Below, piece by piece: positions 9,567 through 19,415 of a stretch of 64,000 nucleotides of DNA. Origin of the DNA: Cryomorphaceae bacterium (lineage in GTDB: Bacteria; Bacteroidota; Bacteroidia; Flavobacteriales; ECT2AJA-044); the NCBI GenBank assembly GCA_017798125.1, contig CP059070.1, positions 2,480,001-2,544,000 of the forward strand. The letters are read 5' to 3'. The notes beneath the pieces are model-generated. The model did not search any database, was not told the DNA's origin, and saw only the letters and a program-made list of their open reading frames with translations. Within the stretch, counting starts at the first letter, position 1. Each line of letters begins with the position of its first letter. Position numbers and translations under genes: made by a program.

Positions 9567-11963
9567 CTATTCGTACCGTAGACTCTTCACTGGATCTGTT
9601 CGTGTAACCTTCCAAGCGTGATAACTAATCGTAAGGGCAGATATTGCTATGGACAACAGTCCTGCAACGGCTACTGCACCCCAACTGAAGTCTATCCGAT
9701 AAGCGAATCCATTGAGCCAGTTGTTCAGTGCCCAATAAGCAAACGGGATAGCAATGACGAAGGCGATCAAGACCAGTGAAAGGAATTCTCTAGCGATCAA
9801 GCGAATCAAAGAACCCGCTTCTGCTCCTAGAATTTTGCGAATTCCAATTTCCTTGGTACGCTGCTCCACACTTAAGGAGGTTAAAGCAAAGAGACCAATA
9901 CAGGAAATAACGATAGCCACAAGGCTAAAGAGTGCCACCAATACGCGTAGGGTATTCTGTCCTTGATAAAGGCTGTCCAGGCGGTCTTCAAGGTAGAAGT
10001 ACTCAAAGGGGAACTGAGAGCCAAATTTCCCCCAGACCTCCTCAAGGTGGTCAATGGCGCGCTGATCCATTCCCGGTTTGACGCGCACCGCAAATTCCTG
10101 AACCCAAAACCCCTGGGTTTTGATCATATCCAAAACAAAAGGTCGAATGGGCTCATTTAAGGAGACGTAGTGAAAGTCTTTAAGCACACCGACGACACGC
10201 TCCTGACCCCTAGGAGTGGTCATTCGCTGGCCCAGGGCCTCCTCGGGAGTACCCCAACCCATTTCACGGACTAGGGTCTCATTGACCAGTACTGCGGCGG
10301 TGTCGTCCGACTTGATATCCTCGTTAAAGTCACGTCCCGCAACGATTTCCAGCCCCATAGTGGATACGAAGTGCTCATCGACGATCAATGAGGGTAAATA
10401 CTGCCACTTGTCCGGCTGCATGCCTTCGTAGTTGTACTCGAATACGTTGTGGTCCTCGCCGAGAATATCGTTCATGATGGTAAACTTCTCGATACTCTCA
10501 TCGGCCAGCACCTCCGTGCGAAACGCTTCAAATTGCTGCAGAATCTGTTGCTTGGTCGACATGACAATCACATTGGATTCGTTGAATCCCGGATCCTGAC
10601 TCTGCATGAACTGAAATTGTCGATTGACCATAAGGGTTCCGACAATTAGTGCAGCGGAAAGGGTGAATTGTAAAACCACAAGCACTCTCCTGAAGGCTTG
10701 TTTTCCTTTTCCAGGGGTTCCGCCTTTCAGCACCTTAACGGGCTGAAATCCGCTTAAAAAGACGGCAGGATACAGCCCTGCGACCACTCCCAAAAAGAGC
10801 GCACTGGCCAGAATGAAAATGAGGTTCAGAGGTTCGAACAGAGTTGCAAAGGCCAATTCCTTGGAAGCCATTCCATTGAATCCAGGCAAAAGAATCTGAA
10901 TTAGGGCCAGGCTGAGTATGACCGCAATCAAGGTTAAAAGAATCGATTCGGAAAGAAACTGACCTACGAGCTGTTGCCGCTCTGCGCCAAGGACTTTCCG
11001 CACGCCTACCTCTCGGGCCCGACGAGAACTCCTTGCCGTTGCCAAGTTGGTGAAATTCGTTGCCGCGATAAGGAGTATGATAAACCCAATAGCACCGAGA
11101 ATATACAAGTAGGAACGCTCGTGATTTGGTCGGATCTCGTACTCCAAGTGCGATTCCAAGTGAATATCAGCCAGCGGCATCAGGTAGAACGAGGTCTGAC
11201 CAGCCATGAATTCAGGGTAGTATTTCTCAATGAAAGAGGGGAATTGACCTTCAAGTTCTTCAGGAGTGACTCCTTCTTGAAGCATGACGTAGGTCCAGCA
11301 CGGATTCCATACCCAATTATTCCCTCCAATGGGGTTACCCATAAAGTTCCTGAGGGTAATAAAACTAATGAGGGCTTTGGGACGGAAATGCGATTGCGCA
11401 GGAACATCTTTCATGACGCCACCGACCTTCAACTGAATACCCCCCTCAATGATTACATCCTTTCCTATAGGGTCTTCGTCTCCGAAGTATTTTTCCGCCA
11501 ATTCCTCGTTGATCACTACCATATTCGGTTGCCCCATAACCTTGGGGTCCCCGCCGATGAGTGGCCAGTCAAAAACTCGGAAAACTCCGGAATCCGCAAA
11601 GAAAATACCTTCCTCGTTGAACTTGAGATCTTCGACCTGCATGGTAAAAACGGGCCGCTGAAAATTGAAGAATCGAACGACATCATCGATGAGATGAGGG
11701 TAGTCATTGAGGAGTGCTGGAGTCACTGGAAACTGCATGCTGGAGCTCTCTTCTCCGGCTCCTTCAAAGTCTAGAATTTCCCAAAGACGGTAGGTGCGAT
11801 CTGCCTGGCTGTGGTATCGGTCATAGCTCAACTCATCGCTGATGTACAGCGCGATGAACACGAAACTGATGAGCCCAACCGTGAGCCCGACTAAATTGAT
11901 AATCGTGTAGAGCCTATCGCGAAGAAGGCTTCGCCAGGCCGTCTTGAGGTAATTCCGCCACAT
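9567..11963 (-). CDS. FtsX/MacB-type ABC transporter permease (distal copy)
   Basis: A 798-residue inner-membrane protein. It has one N-terminal membrane helix, a MacB-like periplasmic core (about residues 45-280), an FtsX domain with three helices (about 285-410, containing NLATARSSRRAREVGVRK), a second periplasmic domain, and a second FtsX domain at the C-terminus (about 680-790, with EQRTKEIGIRKILGA). The four-residue EIGIRK type coupling motif contacts the ATPase in this family. It is the last gene of the operon beginning at 20660 and follows the M61 peptidase by three bases. Its substrate is unknown. Confidence 0.9.
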   Translation of the reverse strand: MWRNYLKTAWRSLLRDRLYTIINLVGLTVGLISFVFIALYISDELSYDRYHSQADRTYRLWEILDFEGAGEESSSMQFPVTPALLNDYPHLIDDVVRFFNFQRPVFTMQVEDLKFNEEGIFFADSGVFRVFDWPLIGGDPKVMGQPNMVVINEELAEKYFGDEDPIGKDVIIEGGIQLKVGGVMKDVPAQSHFRPKALISFITLRNFMGNPIGGNNWVWNPCWTYVMLQEGVTPEELEGQFPSFIEKYYPEFMAGQTSFYLMPLADIHLESHLEYEIRPNHERSYLYILGAIGFIILLIAATNFTNLATARSSRRAREVGVRKVLGAERQQLVGQFLSESILLTLIAVILSLALIQILLPGFNGMASKELAFATLFEPLNLIFILASALFLGVVAGLYPAVFLSGFQPVKVLKGGTPGKGKQAFRRVLVVLQFTLSAALIVGTLMVNRQFQFMQSQDPGFNESNVIVMSTKQQILQQFEAFRTEVLADESIEKFTIMNDILGEDHNVFEYNYEGMQPDKWQYLPSLIVDEHFVSTMGLEIVAGRDFNEDIKSDDTAAVLVNETLVREMGWGTPEEALGQRMTTPRGQERVVGVLKDFHYVSLNEPIRPFVLDMIKTQGFWVQEFAVRVKPGMDQRAIDHLEEVWGKFGSQFPFEYFYLEDRLDSLYQGQNTLRVLVALFSLVAIVISCIGLFALTSLSVEQRTKEIGIRKILGAEAGSLIRLIAREFLSLVLIAFVIAIPFAYWALNNWLNGFAYRIDFSWGAVAVAGLLSIAISALTISYHAWKVTRTDPVKSLRYE

Positions 11964-11966
11964 AGC

Positions 11967-13832
11967 TTATCCCTTTTTATCCTTCAACCAGTGATCTCTA
12001 ATTCTTTGTTGTTCGGGCGTGGGTTCCGTAACGAATTGCACTACGTGATCATCACTGGTTTCGACCTCCATAGCCTTACCCTTAAGCACGACATTTTCGA
12101 ACTCCTCACCGCTTTTTCGAGCGACCACGATCTTGACCTTATCCCCTTCTGAGGTGGACGCTCGCCAAGCATCTATTTGGCTTCCTACCATCTGCACATT
12201 GGTCAAATCGAATTCGTTAATACTGATGAATTCGTCTCCAACCTGGTATCCCATGTTGGCCGCGAAGTCGTTGGCATCGTCCAAACTAGCGATGAATAGA
12301 CGTCCTGTATTTGGGTTGTAGCCCAGAGGGATTTTCCCAAACGTGATGGTCGTGCTAGGTACAGATGCCTGGTAGCTCACTCCAGCATAATTCAGCACTT
12401 CTTCAAATGGCAGCGCCTCGTAGCTCTCCAAATGGCGGGTAAAGAATTCACGGATCTCGGGGTACGTCAACTCGGCTATAGCGTCAAATAGCTCCTCATC
12501 CTTGAAGGCTTTTTCAGCTCCGTATCGGTCCTGAAGATCCTTGATCAAGGATTGCAGGCCATATGCTCCTTCACTCCAATGAAGTAATTGGAGATCCAAG
12601 GCCATTCCGATCAGCGCACCCTTTTGATATACATTCCCGTATTCACCTGCATATACATCCAAACAGTGGGCACTCATCGTGGTAAAGGGAACCTGATCAT
12701 CATAGGCAGTGGTGCTTTGCGTCATTTTTTCCTGCATCGTCTCCAAGAACTCTTGCTCGGAAATCAAACCGGCCTTTACCTGCATATGATGGGCGGAATA
12801 CTCGGTAACTCCTTCATAGAGCCACAAGTGCTCAGACATTTGAGGTTCAATCCAGTTGTAATCGTGGATCTCTTCAGAATGAATCGTCAAAGGAGTTACG
12901 ATGTGGAAGAATTCATGCGCGGTGACGTCTTGAATTTCTTGGCCCATCACGGAATCCGGTAGATCCGGTAATGAGAAAACCGTGGAGTAACTGTGCTCTA
13001 AAGCACCCATGCCACCTGAATTGGTAGGACCGTCCCATAGATAGATCAATTGAGCATAGCGGTCTACAGGTAGAGTTCCGCCCAGATATTCCGCTGCCGC
13101 AGCAAAGAGGTCTTTGTTGCGGTCCATGACTTCGCGGGCATTCAACTGTCCGTTTGGAGAATAGACCATCACCTCAATTCGGGCATTGGCCACTTGAACA
13201 GAGGCCGTGTCGGGAGCCGAATACATAATTGGGGAGTCATGCATAGTAAAGTAATCACTGGCCATGAACCGATCACGGTCGGCACTTCGGTCCACGACCT
13301 CTAAGGCCGTGACTCCATATAATTCCGATGGATGCGCAATGGTCAACTCAAAAGGTCGGTCCTCAATACCTTCCAGGTATCCGACCATAGCAAAGAGGTT
13401 CAGCACAAAATTGGTATCCGCTTGAAAATTGGAACCACCTGGTTCAAAGACCGTTTTGCCCGGCTCACCATCAAAGGTGTCGTCGATTTGGTAGGAAAGG
13501 GTGCCGAGTCCTTGCGCACCTGATATTCCCCAGCGATTGGTTCCGATTTGCTTCACGGGAAGGGGCTGACCATTGGTGTCCAAGGCAGAGAAAGACGAAA
13601 CAAAACGTCCAAAGTCGCTGATTCCGTAGGTTCCAGGGACAATCTTCGGCATTTGAAACTCGATTTCATCGGTATGGACCTGGGGTGTTTCCATGGTTAT
13701 GGTGAGGCGGTCTTCGACCAAGTGATTGAGGTCAAAGGAAACCTTGTAACCAACGGGCTCTGCGGTTTTGGCTATCGTGCCGTAGGCACTAAAAACACAT
13801 AGAAAAAGGAGTAATAGGACTGATCTATTCAT
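11967..13832 (-). CDS. M61-family peptidase with PDZ domain
   Basis: A secreted metallopeptidase. I prefer ATG 13832, which gives a clean signal peptide (MNRSVLLLLFLCVFSAYG) and 621 residues; ATG 13844 is in frame and would add four residues. The M61 zinc site is visible as VTAHEFFH (HExxH) with the downstream Glu in LYEGVTEY, and a PDZ-like domain (about residues 500-590) follows. M61 enzymes are glycyl aminopeptidase-like. It is embedded between two FtsX permeases and overlaps the upstream one by 8 bases, so it is an integral part of the export operon. A GNA hairpin encodes part of its signal peptide. Confidence 0.9.
   Translation of the reverse strand: MNRSVLLLLFLCVFSAYGTIAKTAEPVGYKVSFDLNHLVEDRLTITMETPQVHTDEIEFQMPKIVPGTYGISDFGRFVSSFSALDTNGQPLPVKQIGTNRWGISGAQGLGTLSYQIDDTFDGEPGKTVFEPGGSNFQADTNFVLNLFAMVGYLEGIEDRPFELTIAHPSELYGVTALEVVDRSADRDRFMASDYFTMHDSPIMYSAPDTASVQVANARIEVMVYSPNGQLNAREVMDRNKDLFAAAAEYLGGTLPVDRYAQLIYLWDGPTNSGGMGALEHSYSTVFSLPDLPDSVMGQEIQDVTAHEFFHIVTPLTIHSEEIHDYNWIEPQMSEHLWLYEGVTEYSAHHMQVKAGLISEQEFLETMQEKMTQSTTAYDDQVPFTTMSAHCLDVYAGEYGNVYQKGALIGMALDLQLLHWSEGAYGLQSLIKDLQDRYGAEKAFKDEELFDAIAELTYPEIREFFTRHLESYEALPFEEVLNYAGVSYQASVPSTTITFGKIPLGYNPNTGRLFIASLDDANDFAANMGYQVGDEFISINEFDLTNVQMVGSQIDAWRASTSEGDKVKIVVARKSGEEFENVVLKGKAMEVETSDDHVVQFVTEPTPEQQRIRDHWLKDKKG
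13774..13789 (+). repeat. GNA hairpin element
   Basis: ATC-GTGCC-GTA-GGCAC, inside the signal-peptide codons of the M61 peptidase (SAYGTIA on the gene strand). Confidence 0.65.
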
Positions 13833-16236
13833 AACGTAGGGCATTGACCGGATTGGCCCGTGCGGCCCGGAAACTGTGGTAACCCACTGTCAGAAACGCG
13901 AGTAAAAAGGCCAGTCCGGCTGAGATTAGGAGTATAAAAATGGAAAGTTCAATACGGTAGGCGAAGTCTTGAAGCCAACGCTGCAGCAACACGTAGGAAA
14001 CGGGTAAACTGATGAGGACGGCTATAGCGACCAGGAGCATGAAGTCCTTAGAGATCAAACGAATGATTTGCGCCACAGAGGCTCCGAGGATTTTTCGGAT
14101 GCCGATCTCCTTGATTCGCTGCTCAATGGTAAAGGAGGACAGGGCAAATAAGCCTAGGATGGCGATGAAGATGCTGATAAAACTGAAGTATCCGAAAATG
14201 GTCAACATTCGCTCTTCACTCCGGTAGAGCGCATCGAATTCTTCGTCGACAAATTCATAATCGAAGGGATAACCCCCACTCATGTTGTCCCAGACCTTTT
14301 CGACCGATTTCATGCCGGAGGCCAGGTCATCCGATTGAATCTTCACCGCTAAGAGCCTACTGTTTCCGGGGTGATAGCGAAAAACCATGGGCTCGATGGG
14401 GTTGTGTAAGGAAGCAAAATGGAAGTCTTCGACTATTCCAACCACCCGGCCGTCATTGGCTGCGGAATCATTGGCCATTAGGCCCCATTGCATACGTTTC
14501 CCTATGGCTTCTTGATTCCAGCCAAATCGCTCCGCCGCTGTTTGATTGATGATGAAAGCTTGGGTGGCATCTGTTCCCCCTTCGCGCCGAAAATTTCGTC
14601 CTTCAAGGAGCTCAATGCCATAGGTATCCAAGAAATGCTCATCGACGGCCATAAACTTGATGCCTCGTTCTTTAAGGGCGCCTTCTTGCTCTATTCGAAA
14701 CAAGAGTTCACCTACAGTTCGGCCCGGAAAATTTGTCGACAAGGTGGCTTCTTGAACTTGGGGCAGCTGCTCGAGTTCCAATCTTAGTGAAGCTCCTCGA
14801 TTGGTCACCGCAGTGTCCCGGGGCAATTGAAGAACGAGGACTTGATCCCCGTCAAAACCGAGGTTTCGATTCCGCATGAAGTTCATTTGCTGAAAGACCA
14901 CGATGGTCCCGACGATCATCAAAAGGCTGAAGACAAACTGTACAACAACCAAAGAACGACGCAGGGCTCCTATTCGACCGAATTGAGGAAGATGCCCCTT
15001 GAGCACGCGAACCGGGTCAAATCGAGACAAAACTAAGGCCGGGTAGGCACCGCTCAATAGTCCGACGACCAGCCATAAGGCGAGTATCGACACCAATAGC
15101 TCCATTTGAAATAGGCTGCCAAAGGTGAATTCTTTATTCGCGAGGTTGTTGAAGGTTGGAATCATAACCTCGACTAGGGCAAGTCCGAGCAAGGTAGCCA
15201 AGAAGGCAACCAAGAGGCTTTCTCCCAAGAATTGACGTCGAATTTCGTCCTTGCTTCCGCCTAGCGTCTTACGAATCCCCACTTCTCGAGAGCGTTTCCC
15301 ACTTTGTGCCAGAGAGAGGTTGACAAAGTTGATGCTGGCAATGGTGACGATGAAAAGTCCCACGATTCCGAAGATATAGAGGTAGCTCAGGTTCCCTTTG
15401 GGATGGTCGTACTCAGCTGCACGATAAAAGTGCAGACCTTCCAAGGGTTTCAAGAAATATTGCGCGTCCTGCTCAAGACCGTTGGTCTCCTGGAAGGGAA
15501 CCACGTACCGCTCCTTGAAGTCGGCCATGATGCGGTCTCTTTCATCGGCCCGAAGGGCCTGATGGGTTTTAAAATAGGTGTATGAAATCAACCAATACCA
15601 GTCACCGGAAGCCTGTTCTACCGTTTGCTGGGGCCACGTACTGAGGGAAAGGAGCGTGTGAAAATAGACTTCCGTTTGTGCGGGGGGATCTTCTGCGATC
15701 CCAGTCACCGTATAAAAGTTGTTATTGATGCGTATGGTGGTGTCCAGAACGTCCAAGTCCCCGAAAAGCTTGAGGGCCGTAGATCGAGTTAGAACGGCAG
15801 AATTAGGCGCCACCAAGGCCTTTTTGGGATCTCCAGCAATTAGGTCAAAGGAGAAGATTTGGAAAAAGGAGCTGTCCGCGAACCAGAAATGCTCTTCTGT
15901 GAAAATCTGATCTTCTACGCGAACGGTCACTTCGTTCCCGGCGGAAATGAAGCGCGAGAAGGTTTCAAATTCCGGATAATCAGCGACAAGAGTTGGCCCT
16001 AATGCCATGGGACTGACACCTGCATGAAGAATTTCCTCCATTTCTAAGTCCACATACCCCCGGTATATTCGCCCTACGTCTTCATGCATGGACTCATAGC
16101 TCAGCTCGTCCGACACATATAGTGCAATCAAAATCGCACAAGAAACGCCTAGACCTAAACCCAAAATACTCACGAGGGCGTAGACCCGGTTACGCACCAA
16201 GGATCGAATGGTCGTTTTGAGGTAATTCTGCCACAT
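13825..16236 (-). CDS. FtsX/MacB-type ABC transporter permease (middle copy)
   Basis: An 803-residue permease with the same plan as its two neighbours: an N-terminal helix, periplasmic core, FtsX domain containing SGKRSREVGIRKTLGG, second periplasmic domain, and C-terminal FtsX domain with EQRIKEIGIRKILGA. It starts two bases after the proximal permease and its end overlaps the M61 peptidase start. The three permeases share layout but differ strongly in the periplasmic parts, which suggests different partners or substrates rather than recent duplication. A hairpin with GAA loop lies at 15544-15559. Confidence 0.9.
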   Translation of the reverse strand: MWQNYLKTTIRSLVRNRVYALVSILGLGLGVSCAILIALYVSDELSYESMHEDVGRIYRGYVDLEMEEILHAGVSPMALGPTLVADYPEFETFSRFISAGNEVTVRVEDQIFTEEHFWFADSSFFQIFSFDLIAGDPKKALVAPNSAVLTRSTALKLFGDLDVLDTTIRINNNFYTVTGIAEDPPAQTEVYFHTLLSLSTWPQQTVEQASGDWYWLISYTYFKTHQALRADERDRIMADFKERYVVPFQETNGLEQDAQYFLKPLEGLHFYRAAEYDHPKGNLSYLYIFGIVGLFIVTIASINFVNLSLAQSGKRSREVGIRKTLGGSKDEIRRQFLGESLLVAFLATLLGLALVEVMIPTFNNLANKEFTFGSLFQMELLVSILALWLVVGLLSGAYPALVLSRFDPVRVLKGHLPQFGRIGALRRSLVVVQFVFSLLMIVGTIVVFQQMNFMRNRNLGFDGDQVLVLQLPRDTAVTNRGASLRLELEQLPQVQEATLSTNFPGRTVGELLFRIEQEGALKERGIKFMAVDEHFLDTYGIELLEGRNFRREGGTDATQAFIINQTAAERFGWNQEAIGKRMQWGLMANDSAANDGRVVGIVEDFHFASLHNPIEPMVFRYHPGNSRLLAVKIQSDDLASGMKSVEKVWDNMSGGYPFDYEFVDEEFDALYRSEERMLTIFGYFSFISIFIAILGLFALSSFTIEQRIKEIGIRKILGASVAQIIRLISKDFMLLVAIAVLISLPVSYVLLQRWLQDFAYRIELSIFILLISAGLAFLLAFLTVGYHSFRAARANPVNALRYE
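15544..15559 (+). repeat. GNA hairpin element
   Basis: ATC-GGCCC-GAA-GGGCC, inside the middle FtsX permease gene (ALRAD on the gene strand). May be chance given common codons. Confidence 0.45.
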
Positions 16237-16238
16237 GA

Positions 16239-18632
16239 CTATTCGTATTTCAGCGCTTTAACGGCGTCAATGCGTTCCGCCCGGAGGGCCTGAGTCAAAA
16301 TTGTGACCAGAGCAACCATGAAAGAGGCCACCACCGCCACTAGGAAAGGCCAAAAGTTGAGATCGATGCGATAAACGAATTCACTGAGCCATCGACTCAT
16401 GTAGTAGTAGGAAATTGGAATGGCAATGATATTGGCGACCAATAGCATCCACCAGAATTCTCTACTGAGGACCAAAAGCATTTGGAACATACTAGCGCCG
16501 AGGACCTTCCGAACCCCCAGCTCTTTGGTTTTCTGCTGCACCGTGTAGGCCGTTAAGCCCAACAACCCGAGGCAGGCAATGAGAATGGCCAACCAATTGA
16601 AACTGGAAAGCACCTGGGCAAATCGCTCGTCATCGGTAAAGAGTTGCTGGAATTCCTCGTCGAAAAACTCGTATTCAAAGGGATCCGACGGATTGACCTC
16701 TTTCCATACTTCTCCTATGGAAGCAATGGCTGCTGAGGCTTGATCCGCTTTCAATTTAACCGCAATGGTTCCTCCAGCATTTTGAAGAGGAGCCAGCATC
16801 AAGGGTTCAATGGGATATCTCAAGCCCACGTAGTGGAAGTTCTTGATTACTCCAATCACTGTTCGAGGTCGACCTCCCAGTTCAATGGTCTTGCCGATTG
16901 GATCATCCCAGCCGATGGCTTCCACCGCAGCCTCGTTCAAAACAATGGCTTCCCATGCATCGGTAGCATGTTCTTCATCGAAGAACCGACCTTTCAGCAG
17001 GTCGAGACCGAGAACTTCGGCAAAGCGATAACCCACGCCGGTAATACTGAAAATCCAGGTTTCTTCGCCGGTATAGCCCTCAGGAGTAATGGAGGTTCTG
17101 CCATACCCTGTTCCGGGGAGAGCATTGGTAAACGCAACCCCTTCCACTCCCTTTACCTCGGTGAGTTCATCCCGCAAGGTCTGGGCGTTTTCAAAGGCCG
17201 ATTGAGAATTTAGGTTCAAGGTGAGCACATAGTCTTTGTCAAAACCCATATCCTTGGCATTCATGTAAGCCACTTGCTGTCGGACAATCAGCATACCGAT
17301 GATCACAGCAACCGAAACCGTGAACTGCAAGGTCACGAGGATGCGACGCAACCACTTACCCGAAGATTGACTCTGCACATTGCCCTTTAAAGTGTGAACG
17401 GGATCAAATCGAGATAGAACAAAGGCGGGGTACAGTCCACTGAGCAGGCCGAGGATGAGAATTAAGGACAGACTGTATCCCCAAAGCTCTCTATGCCCCA
17501 TGAAGTAGTTTACGAAACCCGAAGGCACGTTGATGCCCACGTACTCGCCGAGCAATTCCAATATGGCCAGAGCCACCAGGAATCCAAAGAAAACGAGCAG
17601 GACGGACTCCAAAAGGAATTGCCCGACAAGTTGACTGCGTTGGGCACCCAGCACTTTACGCACGCCGATTTCTCGAGCGCGTTTACCGCTTCGTGCCGTA
17701 CTGAGATTCATAAAATTAAAGGCGGCTATGAGTAAAAGGAAAATAGCCACCAATAACAGATTCCGAATTTGACCGAAATCTGTTTTTCGGTTGTTGTGGT
17801 TGTCGAAAAGAAGCTCTGTCGAGTACATATGAGTCTCGAGTAGAGGTTGCATGGTTAAGTCAAAATTATCTCCCTCATTGCCGTAGTCGTTCTCTCGGCC
17901 AATTTCTTTTAGGTCTGCCAACACGCGTTCCCAGTCCGAGGCGTCCGCTAAGCGCACATAGGTCGGTGCGGCGATAGAGGTCCAGGTCTGTAAAAACTGA
18001 GCGGTGTTGGTGTCCGAGGCTACCGGCAGAATACTCACCACCATATCAAAGTCCAAGTGGCTGTTGGCGGGAGGGTCCTCGAAGATTCCTTGAATTTGAA
18101 CCGGATCTGCGGTATGAGCGGCTTCAATCTGTTGCCCTATTGGGTCCGTATCGGGAAAGAGCTTTGCAGCCAAAGACTCGGAGAGCAAAACCTTGTTGGG
18201 CTCTCGAAGAACCGTCTCCGGATTTCCCTGTACCAGAGGGAAGTTGAAGAAGCTGAAGAAATTGCTATCGACAAAGGCAAAATTATCGGCGAAAAAGGTT
18301 TGATCCCCTGCGCGCAGCAAGTTCTGACCTTGTTGCATAAAGCGCACTTGTGCTTCAACTCCACTGACGCGTTCAAAGGCCGCAGGGCCAGCGGCTGGAG
18401 TGGTTATACCCACTGCGGAGGAGCTAACCCCAAGTGCCCGATCAATAGTAAGCACTCGGAAGATTCGATCAGAGCCTTCGTGAAAACGATCGAAACTGAA
18501 ATGGTAGCCCGCATAGATGAAAATGGCCAAAGACGCTGCCAATCCAATGGCTAGACCAAAGATGTTGATGCTCGTAAAGCCCAGTTCCTTCCACAAATGA
18601 CGGAAGGCCAATTTGATGCGACTCCCAAACAT
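16239..18632 (-). CDS. FtsX/MacB-type ABC transporter permease (proximal copy)
   Basis: A 797-residue permease with one N-terminal helix, a MacB-like periplasmic core, an FtsX domain with NLSTARSGKRAREIGVRKVLGA, a second periplasmic domain and a C-terminal FtsX domain with QQKTKELGVRKVLGA. Its ATG overlaps the stop of the ATPase gene by one base, so it is the most likely direct partner of that ATPase. Bacteroidota permeases of this double-FtsX size usually act as homodimers or heterodimers; with three in one operon, heterodimers are possible but this cannot be read from sequence. Confidence 0.9.
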   Translation of the reverse strand: MFGSRIKLAFRHLWKELGFTSINIFGLAIGLAASLAIFIYAGYHFSFDRFHEGSDRIFRVLTIDRALGVSSSAVGITTPAAGPAAFERVSGVEAQVRFMQQGQNLLRAGDQTFFADNFAFVDSNFFSFFNFPLVQGNPETVLREPNKVLLSESLAAKLFPDTDPIGQQIEAAHTADPVQIQGIFEDPPANSHLDFDMVVSILPVASDTNTAQFLQTWTSIAAPTYVRLADASDWERVLADLKEIGRENDYGNEGDNFDLTMQPLLETHMYSTELLFDNHNNRKTDFGQIRNLLLVAIFLLLIAAFNFMNLSTARSGKRAREIGVRKVLGAQRSQLVGQFLLESVLLVFFGFLVALAILELLGEYVGINVPSGFVNYFMGHRELWGYSLSLILILGLLSGLYPAFVLSRFDPVHTLKGNVQSQSSGKWLRRILVTLQFTVSVAVIIGMLIVRQQVAYMNAKDMGFDKDYVLTLNLNSQSAFENAQTLRDELTEVKGVEGVAFTNALPGTGYGRTSITPEGYTGEETWIFSITGVGYRFAEVLGLDLLKGRFFDEEHATDAWEAIVLNEAAVEAIGWDDPIGKTIELGGRPRTVIGVIKNFHYVGLRYPIEPLMLAPLQNAGGTIAVKLKADQASAAIASIGEVWKEVNPSDPFEYEFFDEEFQQLFTDDERFAQVLSSFNWLAILIACLGLLGLTAYTVQQKTKELGVRKVLGASMFQMLLVLSREFWWMLLVANIIAIPISYYYMSRWLSEFVYRIDLNFWPFLVAVVASFMVALVTILTQALRAERIDAVKALKYE

Positions 18633-19330
18633 CAGAGGATCTCTTCAGCTTTTTTACCGCTGTTTTCGGCGATCACTTCACCGTCCAAGAGACGAATGAT
18701 GCGCGATGCATAGCCCGCGTCGTGAGCCGAGTGCGTTACCATGACAATAGTGGTTCCCCCCTGATTCAATTCACTCAGCAAGTCCATGACCTCGTTACCG
18801 TGCGCTGAATCGAGATTTCCAGTCGGCTCATCGGCCAATATGATTTTGGGATCTGCAATCAATGCTCGAGCCACGGCGACGCGCTGCTGCTGACCTCCCG
18901 AGAGCTGTTGAGGATAATGTTTGGCTCGGTGGGCAATTCCCATTCGTTCCAAGATGCGATCCACACGTTCTTTACGCTCAGACGCCGAGACCTTCAAGTA
19001 AATCAACGGCAATTCAATATTCTCGAAGACGCTCAACTCATCGATCAGGTTAAAACTCTGAAAGACGAATCCAATATTGTTCTTCCGAACCACGGAACGT
19101 TGGCGTTCACTGAGTTGGGTCATTTCCTGCCCGTTAAACGTATAGGTTCCCCCATCGGGCGTATCTAGTAGACCGAGCACGTTTAGAAAGGTGGACTTTC
19201 CGCATCCGGAAGGGCCCATAATAGCAACAAATTCACCCTCTTCTATTCCAACATTGATGGAATTGAGCGCAGTCGTCTCAATTTCGTCGGTTCGGTACTT
19301 CTTCTGTAGGTTTTTAACATCAATCAACAT
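18632..19330 (-). CDS. ABC transporter ATP-binding protein (MacB/LolD type)
   Basis: The 232-residue ATPase has Walker A GPSGCGKS at residues 39-46, the Q-loop near FVFQSFNLI, signature LSGGQQQRVAVARAL, Walker B IILADEPTGNLD and the H-loop MVTHS. These are the features of the MacB/LolD/FtsE branch that powers mechanotransmission permeases rather than substrate pores. It is the only ATPase in the operon and would have to serve all three permeases. The 85-bp gap to the adaptor gene upstream carries one GNA hairpin. Confidence 0.94.
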   Translation of the reverse strand: MLIDVKNLQKKYRTDEIETTALNSINVGIEEGEFVAIMGPSGCGKSTFLNVLGLLDTPDGGTYTFNGQEMTQLSERQRSVVRKNNIGFVFQSFNLIDELSVFENIELPLIYLKVSASERKERVDRILERMGIAHRAKHYPQQLSGGQQQRVAVARALIADPKIILADEPTGNLDSAHGNEVMDLLSELNQGGTTIVMVTHSAHDAGYASRIIRLLDGEVIAENSGKKAEEIL

Positions 19331-19381
19331 ATGCGAATACTTAGTTCTGAGTTATGTGGTTTTCTTCTATTCTAATACTCT

Positions 19382-19397
19382 GTGCCTACGGCACGAT
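19382..19397 (-). repeat. GNA hairpin element
   Basis: ATC-GTGCC-GTA-GGCAC on the minus strand, in the 85-bp gap between the adaptor and ATPase genes. Confidence 0.7.
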
Positions 19398-19415
19398 GCA
19401 AGGTCAATCCCTTCT

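Noticed and set aside
10974-11774. 266-residue open frame on the plus strand
   Set aside because: It lies wholly opposite the distal FtsX permease gene and has no recognisable domain or signal.
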